Source: Candidatus Obscuribacterales bacterium | Lineage (GTDB): Bacteria > Cyanobacteriota > Vampirovibrionia > Obscuribacterales > Obscuribacteraceae | DNA length: 57,393 nt | Direction of reading: 5' to 3' | Assembly (NCBI GenBank): GCA_020050685.1 | Contig: JAGVKG010000047.1 | Span: 1 to 57,393, forward strand | Shown here: piece after piece, positions 1 to 10,434 of the stretch | How positions within the stretch are numbered: position 1 is the first letter of the stretch | Layout of the letters: each line of letters opens with the position of its first letter | Notes under the pieces: generated by a model | Databases searched by the model: none | Told to the model about the DNA's origin: nothing | What the model saw: the letters and a program-made list of their open reading frames with translations, nothing else | Position numbers and translations under genes: made by a program

Positions 1-98
1 CCTAACAAGCCAGGCTTTCCTTTGCTGCAAAACTTACGCGACCATTCTTATGCCACCATCTCTGAGAAATCTTCTGCCACTTTGCGTGAAAAATGACA
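1..98. mobile_element. Terminus of a probable insertion sequence (IS21-like?)
   Basis: Homology of the 282-bp repeats in the adjacent gene stops sharply at base 98/99. Read leftwards on the minus strand, the foreign sequence starts TGTCATTTTTCACGCAAAGT, followed by GGCAGAAG. A related motif recurs inside it (GTCGCGTAAGTTTTGC, about bases 25-40). A TGTCA terminus followed by internal repeated binding sites is typical of IS21-family ends, but no transposase is visible because the element runs off the window. The family call is tentative; the break in repeat homology is directly visible. Confidence 0.5.
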
Positions 99-3000
99 GG
101 ATCGGAGTTGCGTTAGATCCAATGTCCCCACTAGTAGAAGCGAGATTCACTGTCGTTCCGGTCAGTGTGAAATTGCCAGAACGATCTATCGAGCCATTTC
201 CATGTGCAGTTAGCTTCATTGTTCCCGCTGATGAATCAGCGCCCACAGTTATCGATCCATTGTTAGCAGTCGTTAGTTCAATTGTGTCAACGGCAATCGA
301 TGCACCCAAAATTACACTGTTCGTTTCGGCGACGAAGGCACTGCCATCTGTATTCAATATTAACGTTCCAGCGGATGTGTGGATCGACGTGGTACTCGAA
401 CCAATATCTCCATCGCCCGATGTGAGATTCACAATAGTACCAGCCAATGTAAAATTGCCAGAGCTATCTATCACACCACTTCCGTCTGCAGTCAACTTTA
501 TCGTTCCTGCTGATGAATTAGCTCCTACAGTTATCGATCCATCGCTTGCTGTAGCGAGCTCTAACGTGCCCGTAGCAGTTGATGCTCCTAGAACGACACC
601 ATTGCTCTCACTCACAAACACATTTCCTGCAGTTTGTAGCGTCAACATTCCAGCAGATGTCTGGATGGGAATCACATTGGATCCAATATCTCCAGTAGAG
701 CTAGTCAGTGTGACACTGCTTCCTTGAACAACACCGATCAGTGATCTCAATATTCTTCCGCTACCACTCGCGTTGATTATCGTCGCACCATTGGCTGCAC
801 CGATAATCCCACCCACTGTTATATTTCCATTCGAAGGAGTAGTTGTATTGACAGTTACCTGTGGTGCAGATATTGAACCATTAAGAAGCACCGCTCCTCC
901 AGCATTAATGATTAGGTTTCCGTCGCCTAGAATTTGTCCCGTGCTAGCCAAAGTTAGAACAGGGCCGCCCAGGGTGCTTGAGATATTGACTGCTCCACTT
1001 GGTGAATCTGTAAATACACCATTACCCTCAACAATTGCCTGACCTGTATTACTAGCCGAACTCAAACCAACATTGACGGCATTGGTACTTTCACTAAATC
1101 CGGTAAACTCGATCGTAACGCCATGTGGAATATTGAGAGCCGTGAGCGGTTCCACGAGATTAATAGCGCCTAGTATTAGATTGCCGCCAGTTGCAACACC
1201 GCCGGAAATTTCCAATGTCCCACCGAGAAAGCCAATAGCCTGATATCCGGTAATTATGCTTACAGCATCCGAATTGGTCAGATCAAGGCTTAAAATTATT
1301 GGATGAACATTTTCACAGTCATCGCACAATTGATCAGATACATAAATTGATCCGCTAGCCTGAAGAATCAGATTGTTCGCGCCTGGAGCCCTTACTACCG
1401 CCAATGGTTGAATTGCACTAGTACCTATATTGCCACCAGTTGTTTTGAGAATGATTACAGGACTTGCAATAGCTGTCGTGGTCATCTGCGCGATTACGGC
1501 TCCTTTAGCTGACAGCGAAAATATCGAACCTGCACTGGAGGATGAGACATCATTGCTAAATAGAACCTTATCCCCACTCACTGGATTGCGCAGCCAGACT
1601 GATCCCGATGCCTGCGCGATAAGAAATAAGTAGTCTGGCGCGACATAACTAGCCACATTTAACGGTGTTACCACAGAGCCAATATCGCCAGCTAGCGCAG
1701 TAAGAGTGACATCGTGAGAAAAGATACTTCCCTCGCCCCGAATATTTCCATTGGCATGAATTTCTACTCCGCCAGGTCCATTAATGAGTCCATTGACGAG
1801 GACATCACTGCTTGCACTAATTACTAGGTGACCATCACTGATGATGTTTCCATTAGCGCCTACAGTTAAAACAGGACCAGGATTACTGCTCGAAATATTC
1901 ACAATAGCTTTGGGACCAATATCAAAATGCTGTATTCCATTGACCACTGCTGATGCAGAGGTACTTGACGCGGTAAGGTCTATGTTGATTGGTGAATAGT
2001 AATGGAATCCCCTAAATGTTACGGATACACCTTGGGGGATATTTAACGCATCGATACCTTCATATAGATTAGAAGGTTCCACTACGAGGGTACCGCCAGT
2101 AGCTATGCCTCCCGAAGTGATTAAATGACCTCCTATGCCGTCATTTGCCTGTCCAGCAAGAATAGCATTGACGGTCGCAGGATCAGTTAGATCGAGACTT
2201 GATAGCAAAAGTGGATTGTACGAACTTACTGTTTCGATATGAACGCCACCGCCAAGTGAAATATGACTTGCGTCAAGGTCTCCGGTGTCAAAAATTATAT
2301 TGTTAATGTCAGCAGCTATCGTATTGTCTGGTGATGATGCAGATATACCATTCTCGCCGAAAAAGACATGACCACCTCGGGAGCTGCTTGATAGTACGTT
2401 AGAGGGTGTGCTTCCAAAGACCGGCTGAAATGGTATTGCTCCCCCTACACCAATGAAAATATCGCCAGGATCAGACTTATCTGCTAGCACAGTCATGCTT
2501 GCATTGGCGCCAATCAAAATTGTCCCATTAGTATCTAAATTGCTAAGAATAATTCCGTAATTGGCTGCAATCTGCGCATTGGGAGCTACCAGAATTGCGC
2601 CGAAATAGGTTTGCATTTGGATAGCCGATGCCGAAACATCATTAAGTGTGATACCAGATTGCGATACAACTCCAAAAAGGTTTCCTGCTGATGAATCACT
2701 AACCACAACAAGATCGCCGGTAAGTGTATCAACGACACGCACATTTGCATAAGCGTGACCGGTTAAATTAAGCGTCCCGGGTCCACTCAGACTGCTTGCT
2801 ACCACCATCAATGCATTAGGATTGCTAGATCCCTGAACGGTACCATGCACGCTAGTCAAATTCATGTTTGGGCTAGCGATGATGGCCAGTGTTTCTAATG
2901 ACAGCAGATCTCCTCCGGCAAATATATTCAGGTTCGATGCTGCGTAAACGTTGCGGTTAAGTTGAATGCCTGCAGTGCTGTCTTCGTTCGGCAATCCAGG

Positions 3001-4731
3001 AATTATGTAGTGATTTCCTACAGTAGATCCATCGGCATTGAACTCTAATGGCGAGCCGTTATCTGTTGCTACTGGCTTGGTCGCCATAGTGATTGTTCCG
3101 CCGGCACCGTTTACCAGAATCGGTCCGGTTGTTATACCAGTGCCGGATTGTGCATCAGCAACAATCACAACTTTGCCAGCGCTTCCATTTATAACAATGG
3201 AGCCAGAGGAAGGAAGTGTAATTTTGCCCTTTGATGCACCGTCTCCGACGGCAGCCAAGGTGATTGTGCCACCGGTCGATGTCCCGGAAGCATCAATCAG
3301 AGTTGATTGTGTGCTTCCGCTCAAATCGATATTGGCACCCGCACCATTTTCCACATCAACAAAAATTGTTTTGCCGCTAGGTACGGCATTACCACCGGAA
3401 GGAAGTGTGGATGAGTTCGTACATGTGTCACATGGAGTAATGACTGCACCGGCAATGAGAGTAATGTTCTTGCCATTGGTACCATCAGTAGCTGAAATCT
3501 TGCCATTTGTACCAGCAGTAATATTTCCCGAGGCAATGATTGCGATTGCTTCACTGGCGCTCACTGTTCCCGTAATTTGAATGTTGCCACTGGCATTATA
3601 GAAAGTTGGATCTATAAGGTTCAAATCACCAAGCAGTAAATCGCCTGTTGCCGCAGAGATATGTGCGCCATAGCCAGTTGAATTTACAACACCGGTTAGT
3701 TGTCGGACATCCACATTTGTGACACCGTTACCTGTATTGAGATTCAATGTCTTCGAAATAAGATCGCCACCTGTCAAATTAGTGTTAGCGGCTCCAACGT
3801 AATTTGCATCACGCAAATTGATTGCGCCGGTTGGTGCAAGGATTTGTCCGCCGAGGTTATTGATGTTCATATCTACGGCTGTCACAGTGTTGAAGTTGGC
3901 ATTGCCATTTAAGGAAGCCATTGCGCCGCTGTTCACAACGTTTGGCGACCAGACATTCATGTCACCCATTGCGTGCATAAGTGCTGGAGGGCGGCCGGCT
4001 TGACCGGCGTTTGTGATTGTGCCACCAGCAGATAAATTCAGATCGCCGGCGCTGATGATTCTGCCTTCGTTCACTAAATTATCGACAGCACTCAATGTCA
4101 TGCCGAGGTTTGGTACAGAGTTGCGTCCCATCGGTCCTTCGGCCATTGATGTGATCACGCCAGTTGTTTGGTTGAAAATGTTTTGTGCGTTGAATGCTGC
4201 GTTTGTTTGGGCAGAACTTGATGAGAACGCGAAGATTCTTCCGGAGTTAACTAGATCACCAGAAAACGACAATGAAGCCAACGCGCCAAAATCCTGTACC
4301 AATTTCACGCCGACTGGAATCACTAAGCCAGTTAATTGCGCAGCCATGTCTGACGAAAGAGTAAATCTTCCGCGCACAGCGTTACCATCCGCACCAAGTT
4401 TCAAACTCTGAATGCCACCACTCATTACCTGCGACACAGCCATCAGCTCTGCAGGAGTGAGGACATCGCCGGCTCCAACTGAGCGAACAGCACCACCTAC
4501 ATTTATATTTACCGTATTGGCAAGACCAAGTGCACTAGCAGAAAGAGATCTCGTCGTTGAAGAAAGATCCATGTTCACAGCTTCAGTCAGTCCACCACCA
4601 CTAGCCACACCTGCAGCAGCAGCGGCAGCAGCTCGTCCTTGTCCTCGCTCCCACGCCAGCGCTGGGCTGACACTACTTAGCACCAAGGATAGACCAACTA
4701 AAACCGTACAAACAAAATTCCTAACGCGCAT
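34..4731 (-). CDS. Large exported beta-helix repeat protein, 3'-truncated by insertion
   Basis: A 1565-residue exported, FHA-like or adhesin-like protein of unknown ligand. The ATG at 4731 is preceded by GGGAG five bases upstream and gives a clear signal peptide ending near SPALA-W. An Ala-rich stretch follows, then a head module (INVGG..R.VGAGD.LTP, about residues 75-170) shared with the upstream paralogue. The rest is Gly/Ser/Thr/Asn-rich short-strand repeats typical of right-handed beta-helices. Two copies of an LDLT/NIPxGV module lie at about 1810-2212 and 890-1295, and two and a bit 94-residue tandem repeats starting GDIGS lie near the end. The third repeat is broken at base 98, and the last ~20 residues (FTQSGRRFLR...) come from the inserted DNA. 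No anchor or translocator domain is visible. It is probably co-transcribed with the paralogue ending at 4768. The original C-terminus is lost. Confidence 0.8.
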   Translation of the reverse strand: MRVRNFVCTVLVGLSLVLSSVSPALAWERGQGRAAAAAAAGVASGGGLTEAVNMDLSSTTRSLSASALGLANTVNINVGGAVRSVGAGDVLTPAELMAVSQVMSGGIQSLKLGADGNAVRGRFTLSSDMAAQLTGLVIPVGVKLVQDFGALASLSFSGDLVNSGRIFAFSSSSAQTNAAFNAQNIFNQTTGVITSMAEGPMGRNSVPNLGMTLSAVDNLVNEGRIISAGDLNLSAGGTITNAGQAGRPPALMHAMGDMNVWSPNVVNSGAMASLNGNANFNTVTAVDMNINNLGGQILAPTGAINLRDANYVGAANTNLTGGDLISKTLNLNTGNGVTNVDVRQLTGVVNSTGYGAHISAATGDLLLGDLNLIDPTFYNASGNIQITGTVSASEAIAIIASGNITAGTNGKISATDGTNGKNITLIAGAVITPCDTCTNSSTLPSGGNAVPSGKTIFVDVENGAGANIDLSGSTQSTLIDASGTSTGGTITLAAVGDGASKGKITLPSSGSIVINGSAGKVVIVADAQSGTGITTGPILVNGAGGTITMATKPVATDNGSPLEFNADGSTVGNHYIIPGLPNEDSTAGIQLNRNVYAASNLNIFAGGDLLSLETLAIIASPNMNLTSVHGTVQGSSNPNALMVVASSLSGPGTLNLTGHAYANVRVVDTLTGDLVVVSDSSAGNLFGVVSQSGITLNDVSASAIQMQTYFGAILVAPNAQIAANYGIILSNLDTNGTILIGANASMTVLADKSDPGDIFIGVGGAIPFQPVFGSTPSNVLSSSSRGGHVFFGENGISASSPDNTIAADINNIIFDTGDLDASHISLGGGVHIETVSSYNPLLLSSLDLTDPATVNAILAGQANDGIGGHLITSGGIATGGTLVVEPSNLYEGIDALNIPQGVSVTFRGFHYYSPINIDLTASSTSASAVVNGIQHFDIGPKAIVNISSSNPGPVLTVGANGNIISDGHLVISASSDVLVNGLINGPGGVEIHANGNIRGEGSIFSHDVTLTALAGDIGSVVTPLNVASYVAPDYLFLIAQASGSVWLRNPVSGDKVLFSNDVSSSSAGSIFSLSAKGAVIAQMTTTAIASPVIILKTTGGNIGTSAIQPLAVVRAPGANNLILQASGSIYVSDQLCDDCENVHPIILSLDLTNSDAVSIITGYQAIGFLGGTLEISGGVATGGNLILGAINLVEPLTALNIPHGVTIEFTGFSESTNAVNVGLSSASNTGQAIVEGNGVFTDSPSGAVNISSTLGGPVLTLASTGQILGDGNLIINAGGAVLLNGSISAPQVTVNTTTPSNGNITVGGIIGAANGATIINASGSGRILRSLIGVVQGSSVTLTSSTGDIGSNVIPIQTSAGMLTLQTAGNVFVSESNGVVLGASTATGTLELATASDGSITVGANSSAGTIKLTADGSGVIDSSGNFTLAGTIVNLTSGDGDIGSSTTSIHTSAGTLILNTDGSAFVAETNSVILGASIAVDTIELTTANNGSITVGADSSAGTMKLTAHGNGSIDRSGNFTLTGTTVNLASTSGDIGSNATPILSFFTQSGRRFLRDGGIRMVA
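99..690 (-). repeat. 282-bp (94-residue) tandem repeats in the beta-helix gene
   Basis: Units beginning with the GDIGS coding motif occur near bases 678, 399 and 117, spaced 279-282 bp. Each carries the same order of motifs (TSAG.L.L, VVLGAS, GSITVG..SSAGT, GNFTL.GT). The third unit is interrupted after about six codons at the insertion junction. Confidence 0.8.
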
Positions 4732-4767
4732 TTTTACTCCCACCAAACTACCCTATGTAATTCCAAA

Positions 4768-7700
4768 TCAAATAGCACCAATATCCAACGAACTTTCTTC
4801 GTAATCACCCGTGTCAATTATTTGCTCGTCTCCACTCCCAGAAACTTGAGGCAAATAAGAAACTTTAGACGCGGCAGCAAACCCTGCTGTGTTCATTTTT
4901 ATTTCCGAGCCAGACACAGCTCCCAAGTTTCGGATAAGCACAACACCATTTTCAATTTCTATAAAGTTATTCGCAGGGGTTGGCAAGAACGTCACACCAC
5001 TTACGTTGATCTTTCCTTTTACTGAAGAACCAACTGATGCCGTTGTCCCACCTGCAACTATCGACGGTGGAGTCGGACGAGCCTTGAGTTCAGCAGCAAC
5101 TTGGCTCGTTGTGGTTCCGGCCAGAAGTTCAATGCCACCACCGCCACCGCTAGTGAAACCTTTGGCAGTGAATGTGTTTCCAAAATTATTGGGACCTATC
5201 GGTGTACCGCCGATGATACTATGACTGGCAATCACGCTTATGCTGCCACCGTCTGCCACATAATTCGAAGAGTCACCCAGATTAATATCTCCAGCCAATG
5301 CAACTAACTTTATTCCTGAGCCAAGCGAGTAAAGGAAGTTCGTCGTACCAAGAGTAATAGAATCGCCGGAAATGCTAATAGATCCGACCGTCTTCACCAT
5401 AGATTGCGAAACCAAGTTGTTGACATAAACGGATCCAACAAACTTAGCTCGCGCGCCGGCGGCGAACAATCCGTTCAAGGATACATCTCCCAAAGATTGA
5501 AATAACATATTGGAGCCCGAACCAAAATTCTCGACTTGCTCAAGAACTATGCCACTTGCTCCATTGACTGTCAATTTGCCAACGACAAGCATGATATTGC
5601 CGCCACCAATTGAAACATCTTCAATCATGCCTTGACCAGTAGAAACACCCGCATTAAACGTCAGATCTTTGTCGACGATAAAATTATTCGTATTGTCCAA
5701 GAAAATATCGTGCTTAGAATTGAACGTGACTGATTTCACGCCCTGGCAAGCAACACTGGAAAGTAGCAAGTCATCACCGCTATTGATTATCAAATCCTGA
5801 CCAGTAGAAACTGCCCCAGTAATATTTACCGTGGAAGAAAAGTTAAACGTAGCAGTGGTGAAGGCATACAGACCATTCAGGACGGTAACACCTTCAAGGC
5901 TAGGTCCGTTGATGACCAAATTACCATTTGTCAATTTCGATGAGCCAATAATGATCTTGTCTGCAATCATCAGCACGGCTAGATCAACAATCTTTCCAGG
6001 AACCTCAGGAATTAGGTTCTGAATTTTGATCGTGCCAAGATTGGTATTTCCCCTGCCGGAAATGATCGAAACACCGCCAAGCGTTCCGTCTTCTCCGCTA
6101 TCAATTGGTGAATTGCCACCCAAGGTCAAACTGACGGAGCCTTTATCCGCTGTATTACGCAAGACCAGCGATCGGCTCGATATTTTTCCGATATTAACAA
6201 TGGACAAAGTGTTAGCGCCTATGATTTCCAGCCTTTGTGTATCATCCGATCGTAATCGTCCCGTGGGCGCAATTGACAAGGAGGTATTTCCCAAATCCAA
6301 CCTGGCGGTAGAAGAAAACGGCGGTGTGGTAGTGTAGGAGCCGACAAAATCGAGTATGCCGGTTATCGTTGCTGTCTTCAGCGATGGCGACATAATCAGT
6401 CGCGTACTTGCTTGAGCGTCTGTCAAAATAATCCCTACCGCCATAGCAAATTCTTCGCCGCTTACACCGGTGCGTATATTGAATGCCGTCATTGGTCTGT
6501 TGAATTCCAGACCCGGAATCAAAATTGAGTTAGGAGCAGTATTGCCAGGTAATGCCAAATTTGATGCAGCACCACTTGCGGTAAGTCCAATTGTTTGAGC
6601 AGTGCCTCTGGTAATTTGATAAACAGCCAGCGCTTGAGCAGGAGTTAGTTTTGTCCTCGGGGAATTTATGTTTAACGGATCGATAAGAAGATTCACCGTT
6701 TTGGTTACACCATCTTGAGTTATTTCAACTGAATCAGCACCTTGTGCATCGACAGTGATTTTTCCCTGGATCTTTTGTCCGAAGACACGTGATGTAGAAA
6801 GCGTATCAGCAGGGCCACCAGCAACGAGTGGTCCGGCTGAACCGTTAACTGATGCATTGCCTATTTCAAACATCGCACCAGGCAAAGCATATTCGCTGGC
6901 AACTGAAGAACCAAGATCAAATGCCAAAGGTATCGGTTGACAATCGAAAGTCTGAATGATTATCAATCCGCTTTCTCCGTCAGCACCGCCACCGCTTCCT
7001 TTGCCGCCAAGAGTTATAACGCTGCCACCACTAGATCCTCTAATTTGTACAGTGCCAGCATCAAGTTCTACGGCACCACCAGCTCCGCCTACTTTCATGG
7101 CTCCATTGCCGGCACCACCTTTGACGCTCACCATGCCACCAATGTCTATATAACCAATGCGTTTAGTAACGTCCACATCGAACTCAAAACTGGGAGAAAG
7201 AAATACGATTGTTCCTCCATCGGCACCATTCTGATTATCTGTGGCTGCACCACCTTGGGAAAGTACACTGCCTTTAATCTTGGTGCCTGCAGCTATAAGA
7301 ACAATGTTTGCGCCAGCGCCTGGCAAATGCGCGCCGGATTGCTTGAGTCCGCCTGCGTTAATAGAACCACCAACGCTAAATAATGAATCCGAACATTGCA
7401 TAGTGATCTCGCCACCACCATCTTGCCCCAGCGAGATGATGTCGGATGTAATGGTCATGCCTGTTAGTGCAGCTATAAGTATATTTCCACCAGTGCCAAG
7501 CGTGCCGGTCGCATTAACACTACCATTGATAATCCCAACTCCAGTTAGGGCGCCAGCTGTGATTGCGCCGCCAACTTCGCCTTGGGCACTCAGCGAGCCA
7601 CCAACGAAAAGTTCTCGAACCGCACCAATGGCAATTTCACCGGCAGTAAATCCTTGATCAACGCTATTTTTTGCATCGGTGATCACTCCACCGCGAATTA

Positions 7701-10131
7701 TTACTTCCACGCCGTGCATCAACACCTTACCGCCACCACCAGGTCCAGAGGTATTAATCGCTCCTGTTTCGACTCCCATTAGCTCAGAGGTCAAAGTTAC
7801 TAATCCACCAGTGCCAAATTGCTTTTGCCCACTCAACATATATGACGAAGCAGTAGCGGAAACTGTACCGCCTATCTGAATTGCACCATCACTGGTAACC
7901 GAGATATTGCCACCAGATATGATGCCATTGGCATTTATACCTTTTGCCACTCGTGCAGTTCCAGTCTCGGTAACAATGGTGACATCGCCAGCTTCTCCGG
8001 CCGATGAACTGGTAAATATTCCACCAATTGGATTTAAGGAGAGCACTGACTTTTTCGAATAGACATAGCCAACATTTACACCGCCATTTCCCGAAGAGCT
8101 AAGTGAGACATCTCCACCTCCCAGCTTACCGGCGGCCGTAATATTGCCCAGAACATCTATACCTTCGGGAGCGTCAATTGTCACGTTGTTACCGGTGGCA
8201 TTGGTGCCCGTTGTGGTGATATTACCCATGACCATGACAGACGATGTCGTGCTAGAAAGAGCCACTTCTCCGCCATCCAGTGGTGAACCGGCATTGATTA
8301 GACCAACGACTGCTAATAAACCAGGAGCATTTATAGTTACATCGCCAGCACGAACGCCTGCTGATGTATTGATATTGCCATTTCGGAGTATTGAGTCGCC
8401 AATCAACACCGCTGTACTGGCAGAAGGTGTGCCGCTAATGCCACCGCCATCTTGAGCCAGGGTACCATTGTGAAAATGCATTGTCGCATCAATATCAGGT
8501 GTAGCGCCGGCGATGTTAACGGATCCGCCAAAACGGCTTCCACGAGTGTCGATGCCACCACAGACACAAATTTCGCCTCCATCTCCTTGAACAACAACGT
8601 TCCCGCCATCGAGTTTACCTGAGCTTGTATTGATGCCACCAATTCTGATCAGACCAGATGAATCTTCACTACCTGAATGAGCATAAATGTGTACATTACC
8701 GCCACGGAATGCGCCAGCTGAAACAGTTTTGATTTGCACCAACTCCAGACCGATGCCTCCACCCTCGTCCGATGCATCGGAAACAGAGTAAGTAGTAGTG
8801 CTGTTAATGTCTCCATTCGGACCAGTGCCAGGCGATATCGTGTAGCCGGCCATAATATAAAGATCTCCGCCGCGACCGGTCTTGCTCGATAGATCTATCA
8901 AGTTAACCGTTTCGTAAGCCACGATATTGGTCTTTGCCAAGATCGCCACATCTTGGCCGGGATAAGAAATATTTTCGCCAAGCAGCACATCGCCACCGCT
9001 ATTGACGTAAGTGGGGTCTCCAGTTAATTCCATATGACCGAGCGATAACCGCCCATCAGCCACTTCCACGTGCGCGTCTCCAGCCGTAACATTTATCGTA
9101 CCGTCAATGCGATTCACCTTCAGATCGACAAAACCATCACCACCAAAGATGTTCATGGAATTGGCGGCAAAGTTTCCGCCGTAAACGTTCGTGAGATTCT
9201 TGGCGGTGAAGCCAACATCGCGTAAAACGATCATGCCTTGATTGGCGGAAACACTGCCACCAACATTGTTAACCACTAAAGACTGGCTAGATGCAGAATT
9301 AAAATAAACATTGCCGGACAGTGCTGAAATGTTTCCGGAATTTGTCAACTTGCCGGCATTGCTATAAAGCAAGACACCCTGCCCACCAGAAATTGTTGCC
9401 GGCGTAGAGTTACCACTCAGATTGGAAATTTCCCCCGCCGCATAGAGCGACAAAAACCCAGATGCACTAATTGTCCCGGAATTGCTAATGTCGGATGCAG
9501 AAAACAAAGTCATATTAACTGGACGCTCAGAGCCATCCTGCCCAGTGACCAGACTGCCGCTAACCAACACATTCCCCGCCCGAATATTCACCATATTTTC
9601 GGGATTATTTCCCAGACCCATCACGATGCCCTGCGCAGAAAGCGTCTGGGAAACGTGCAAATCAGAGGCTCCAGACAAAACTGCCATCACCGCTTCTGGC
9701 ACAACCAAATTTGAAAACCTAGACGTGTTCAAGTCGGAAACAGAAAAACTTCCGCCGATAGCCTCGCCCAAAGAACCAAGGGTTAAGTTTTGCGAATTGC
9801 CCGTGATCACCTGGGCTAATGCCACAAACTCCGATGGCGTCAGCAAATCACCGGCACCAACCTGACGGCTCGCCCCGCCCACATTAATGCTGGCCTGCGC
9901 GAAACTGCCAAGCATTGCCTGGGTTACGGCAACCGAAGCCACAGTGGACGCCAAATCCAAATCGAGGTGCCTGCCCGCTGCTTGACGAAAGGCTGCCGCA
10001 TTGCCAGCGAATTGCGCTTGCGCCTGGCGCGCTTCCCGCCTTTCAGCAAATGTGCCTTCAGCAAAAGCCAAAGGCGCAAAAGTCGGCAAAAGCAACAACA
10101 CAACTGCCACAAGAACAAGGGCTTTGTTCAT
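4768..10131 (-). CDS. Large exported beta-helix repeat protein with two head modules
   Basis: A 1787-residue exported protein. It starts at ATG 10131 with a signal peptide (hydrophobic core VLVAVVLLLLPTFAPLA, cleavage near AFA-E). The head module INVGGASRQVGAGDLLTP lies at about residues 80-100 and matches the paralogue that follows. Glycine-rich beta-helix repeats (GG.V...S..G.I...G.I.) follow to about residue 1100. A second, diverged copy of the head module (LTPAQALAVYQITRGTAQ, near base 6640) then starts a further beta-helix segment, which suggests an ancient fusion of two such proteins. The C-terminus is short, acidic and non-repetitive (about residues 1765-1787), with no autotransporter barrel, LPXTG or dockerin. 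The stop is 36 bases from the next gene's start, so the two are probably one transcript. Role: cell-surface or secreted structural protein or adhesin (inferred from architecture). Confidence 0.8.
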   Translation of the reverse strand: MNKALVLVAVVLLLLPTFAPLAFAEGTFAERREARQAQAQFAGNAAAFRQAAGRHLDLDLASTVASVAVTQAMLGSFAQASINVGGASRQVGAGDLLTPSEFVALAQVITGNSQNLTLGSLGEAIGGSFSVSDLNTSRFSNLVVPEAVMAVLSGASDLHVSQTLSAQGIVMGLGNNPENMVNIRAGNVLVSGSLVTGQDGSERPVNMTLFSASDISNSGTISASGFLSLYAAGEISNLSGNSTPATISGGQGVLLYSNAGKLTNSGNISALSGNVYFNSASSQSLVVNNVGGSVSANQGMIVLRDVGFTAKNLTNVYGGNFAANSMNIFGGDGFVDLKVNRIDGTINVTAGDAHVEVADGRLSLGHMELTGDPTYVNSGGDVLLGENISYPGQDVAILAKTNIVAYETVNLIDLSSKTGRGGDLYIMAGYTISPGTGPNGDINSTTTYSVSDASDEGGGIGLELVQIKTVSAGAFRGGNVHIYAHSGSEDSSGLIRIGGINTSSGKLDGGNVVVQGDGGEICVCGGIDTRGSRFGGSVNIAGATPDIDATMHFHNGTLAQDGGGISGTPSASTAVLIGDSILRNGNINTSAGVRAGDVTINAPGLLAVVGLINAGSPLDGGEVALSSTTSSVMVMGNITTTGTNATGNNVTIDAPEGIDVLGNITAAGKLGGGDVSLSSSGNGGVNVGYVYSKKSVLSLNPIGGIFTSSSAGEAGDVTIVTETGTARVAKGINANGIISGGNISVTSDGAIQIGGTVSATASSYMLSGQKQFGTGGLVTLTSELMGVETGAINTSGPGGGGKVLMHGVEVIIRGGVITDAKNSVDQGFTAGEIAIGAVRELFVGGSLSAQGEVGGAITAGALTGVGIINGSVNATGTLGTGGNILIAALTGMTITSDIISLGQDGGGEITMQCSDSLFSVGGSINAGGLKQSGAHLPGAGANIVLIAAGTKIKGSVLSQGGAATDNQNGADGGTIVFLSPSFEFDVDVTKRIGYIDIGGMVSVKGGAGNGAMKVGGAGGAVELDAGTVQIRGSSGGSVITLGGKGSGGGADGESGLIIIQTFDCQPIPLAFDLGSSVASEYALPGAMFEIGNASVNGSAGPLVAGGPADTLSTSRVFGQKIQGKITVDAQGADSVEITQDGVTKTVNLLIDPLNINSPRTKLTPAQALAVYQITRGTAQTIGLTASGAASNLALPGNTAPNSILIPGLEFNRPMTAFNIRTGVSGEEFAMAVGIILTDAQASTRLIMSPSLKTATITGILDFVGSYTTTPPFSSTARLDLGNTSLSIAPTGRLRSDDTQRLEIIGANTLSIVNIGKISSRSLVLRNTADKGSVSLTLGGNSPIDSGEDGTLGGVSIISGRGNTNLGTIKIQNLIPEVPGKIVDLAVLMIADKIIIGSSKLTNGNLVINGPSLEGVTVLNGLYAFTTATFNFSSTVNITGAVSTGQDLIINSGDDLLLSSVACQGVKSVTFNSKHDIFLDNTNNFIVDKDLTFNAGVSTGQGMIEDVSIGGGNIMLVVGKLTVNGASGIVLEQVENFGSGSNMLFQSLGDVSLNGLFAAGARAKFVGSVYVNNLVSQSMVKTVGSISISGDSITLGTTNFLYSLGSGIKLVALAGDINLGDSSNYVADGGSISVIASHSIIGGTPIGPNNFGNTFTAKGFTSGGGGGIELLAGTTTSQVAAELKARPTPPSIVAGGTTASVGSSVKGKINVSGVTFLPTPANNFIEIENGVVLIRNLGAVSGSEIKMNTAGFAAASKVSYLPQVSGSGDEQIIDTGDYEESSLDIGAI

Positions 10132-10434
10132 TTAGGTATACCCTGCACTGGCTCTGCCAGTCCCAACCCCGGCAAACGGTCCGCCCTGACCATTTGAAAT
10201 TGACGCATATTCGTAAGGTGCTGCATTCTAGCTCCATGCAGTTTACGCGCCATTCCATAAAAGGAAGACGGTAATCAGTTTGCCCCTACGTTATTAAGAT
10301 CATACGCCAAGTAGCGCCAAATTTACAGCCTTCCTCATGACATTTTTATCTAAGCTTCCCCCCAGCCTCATTTCATCTTAATTCTCATATCTCCAAATAG
10401 ACATTTACCTCAAATAAAAATATGGCAAATCAAG

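Noticed and set aside
50-5224. Many long plus-strand open frames opposite the repeat proteins (and likewise at 44465-56542)
   Set aside because: They are antisense shadows of Gly/Ser/Thr/Ala-rich coding sequence, lack ribosome sites and have Pro/Val/Ala-biased composition mirroring the real genes.
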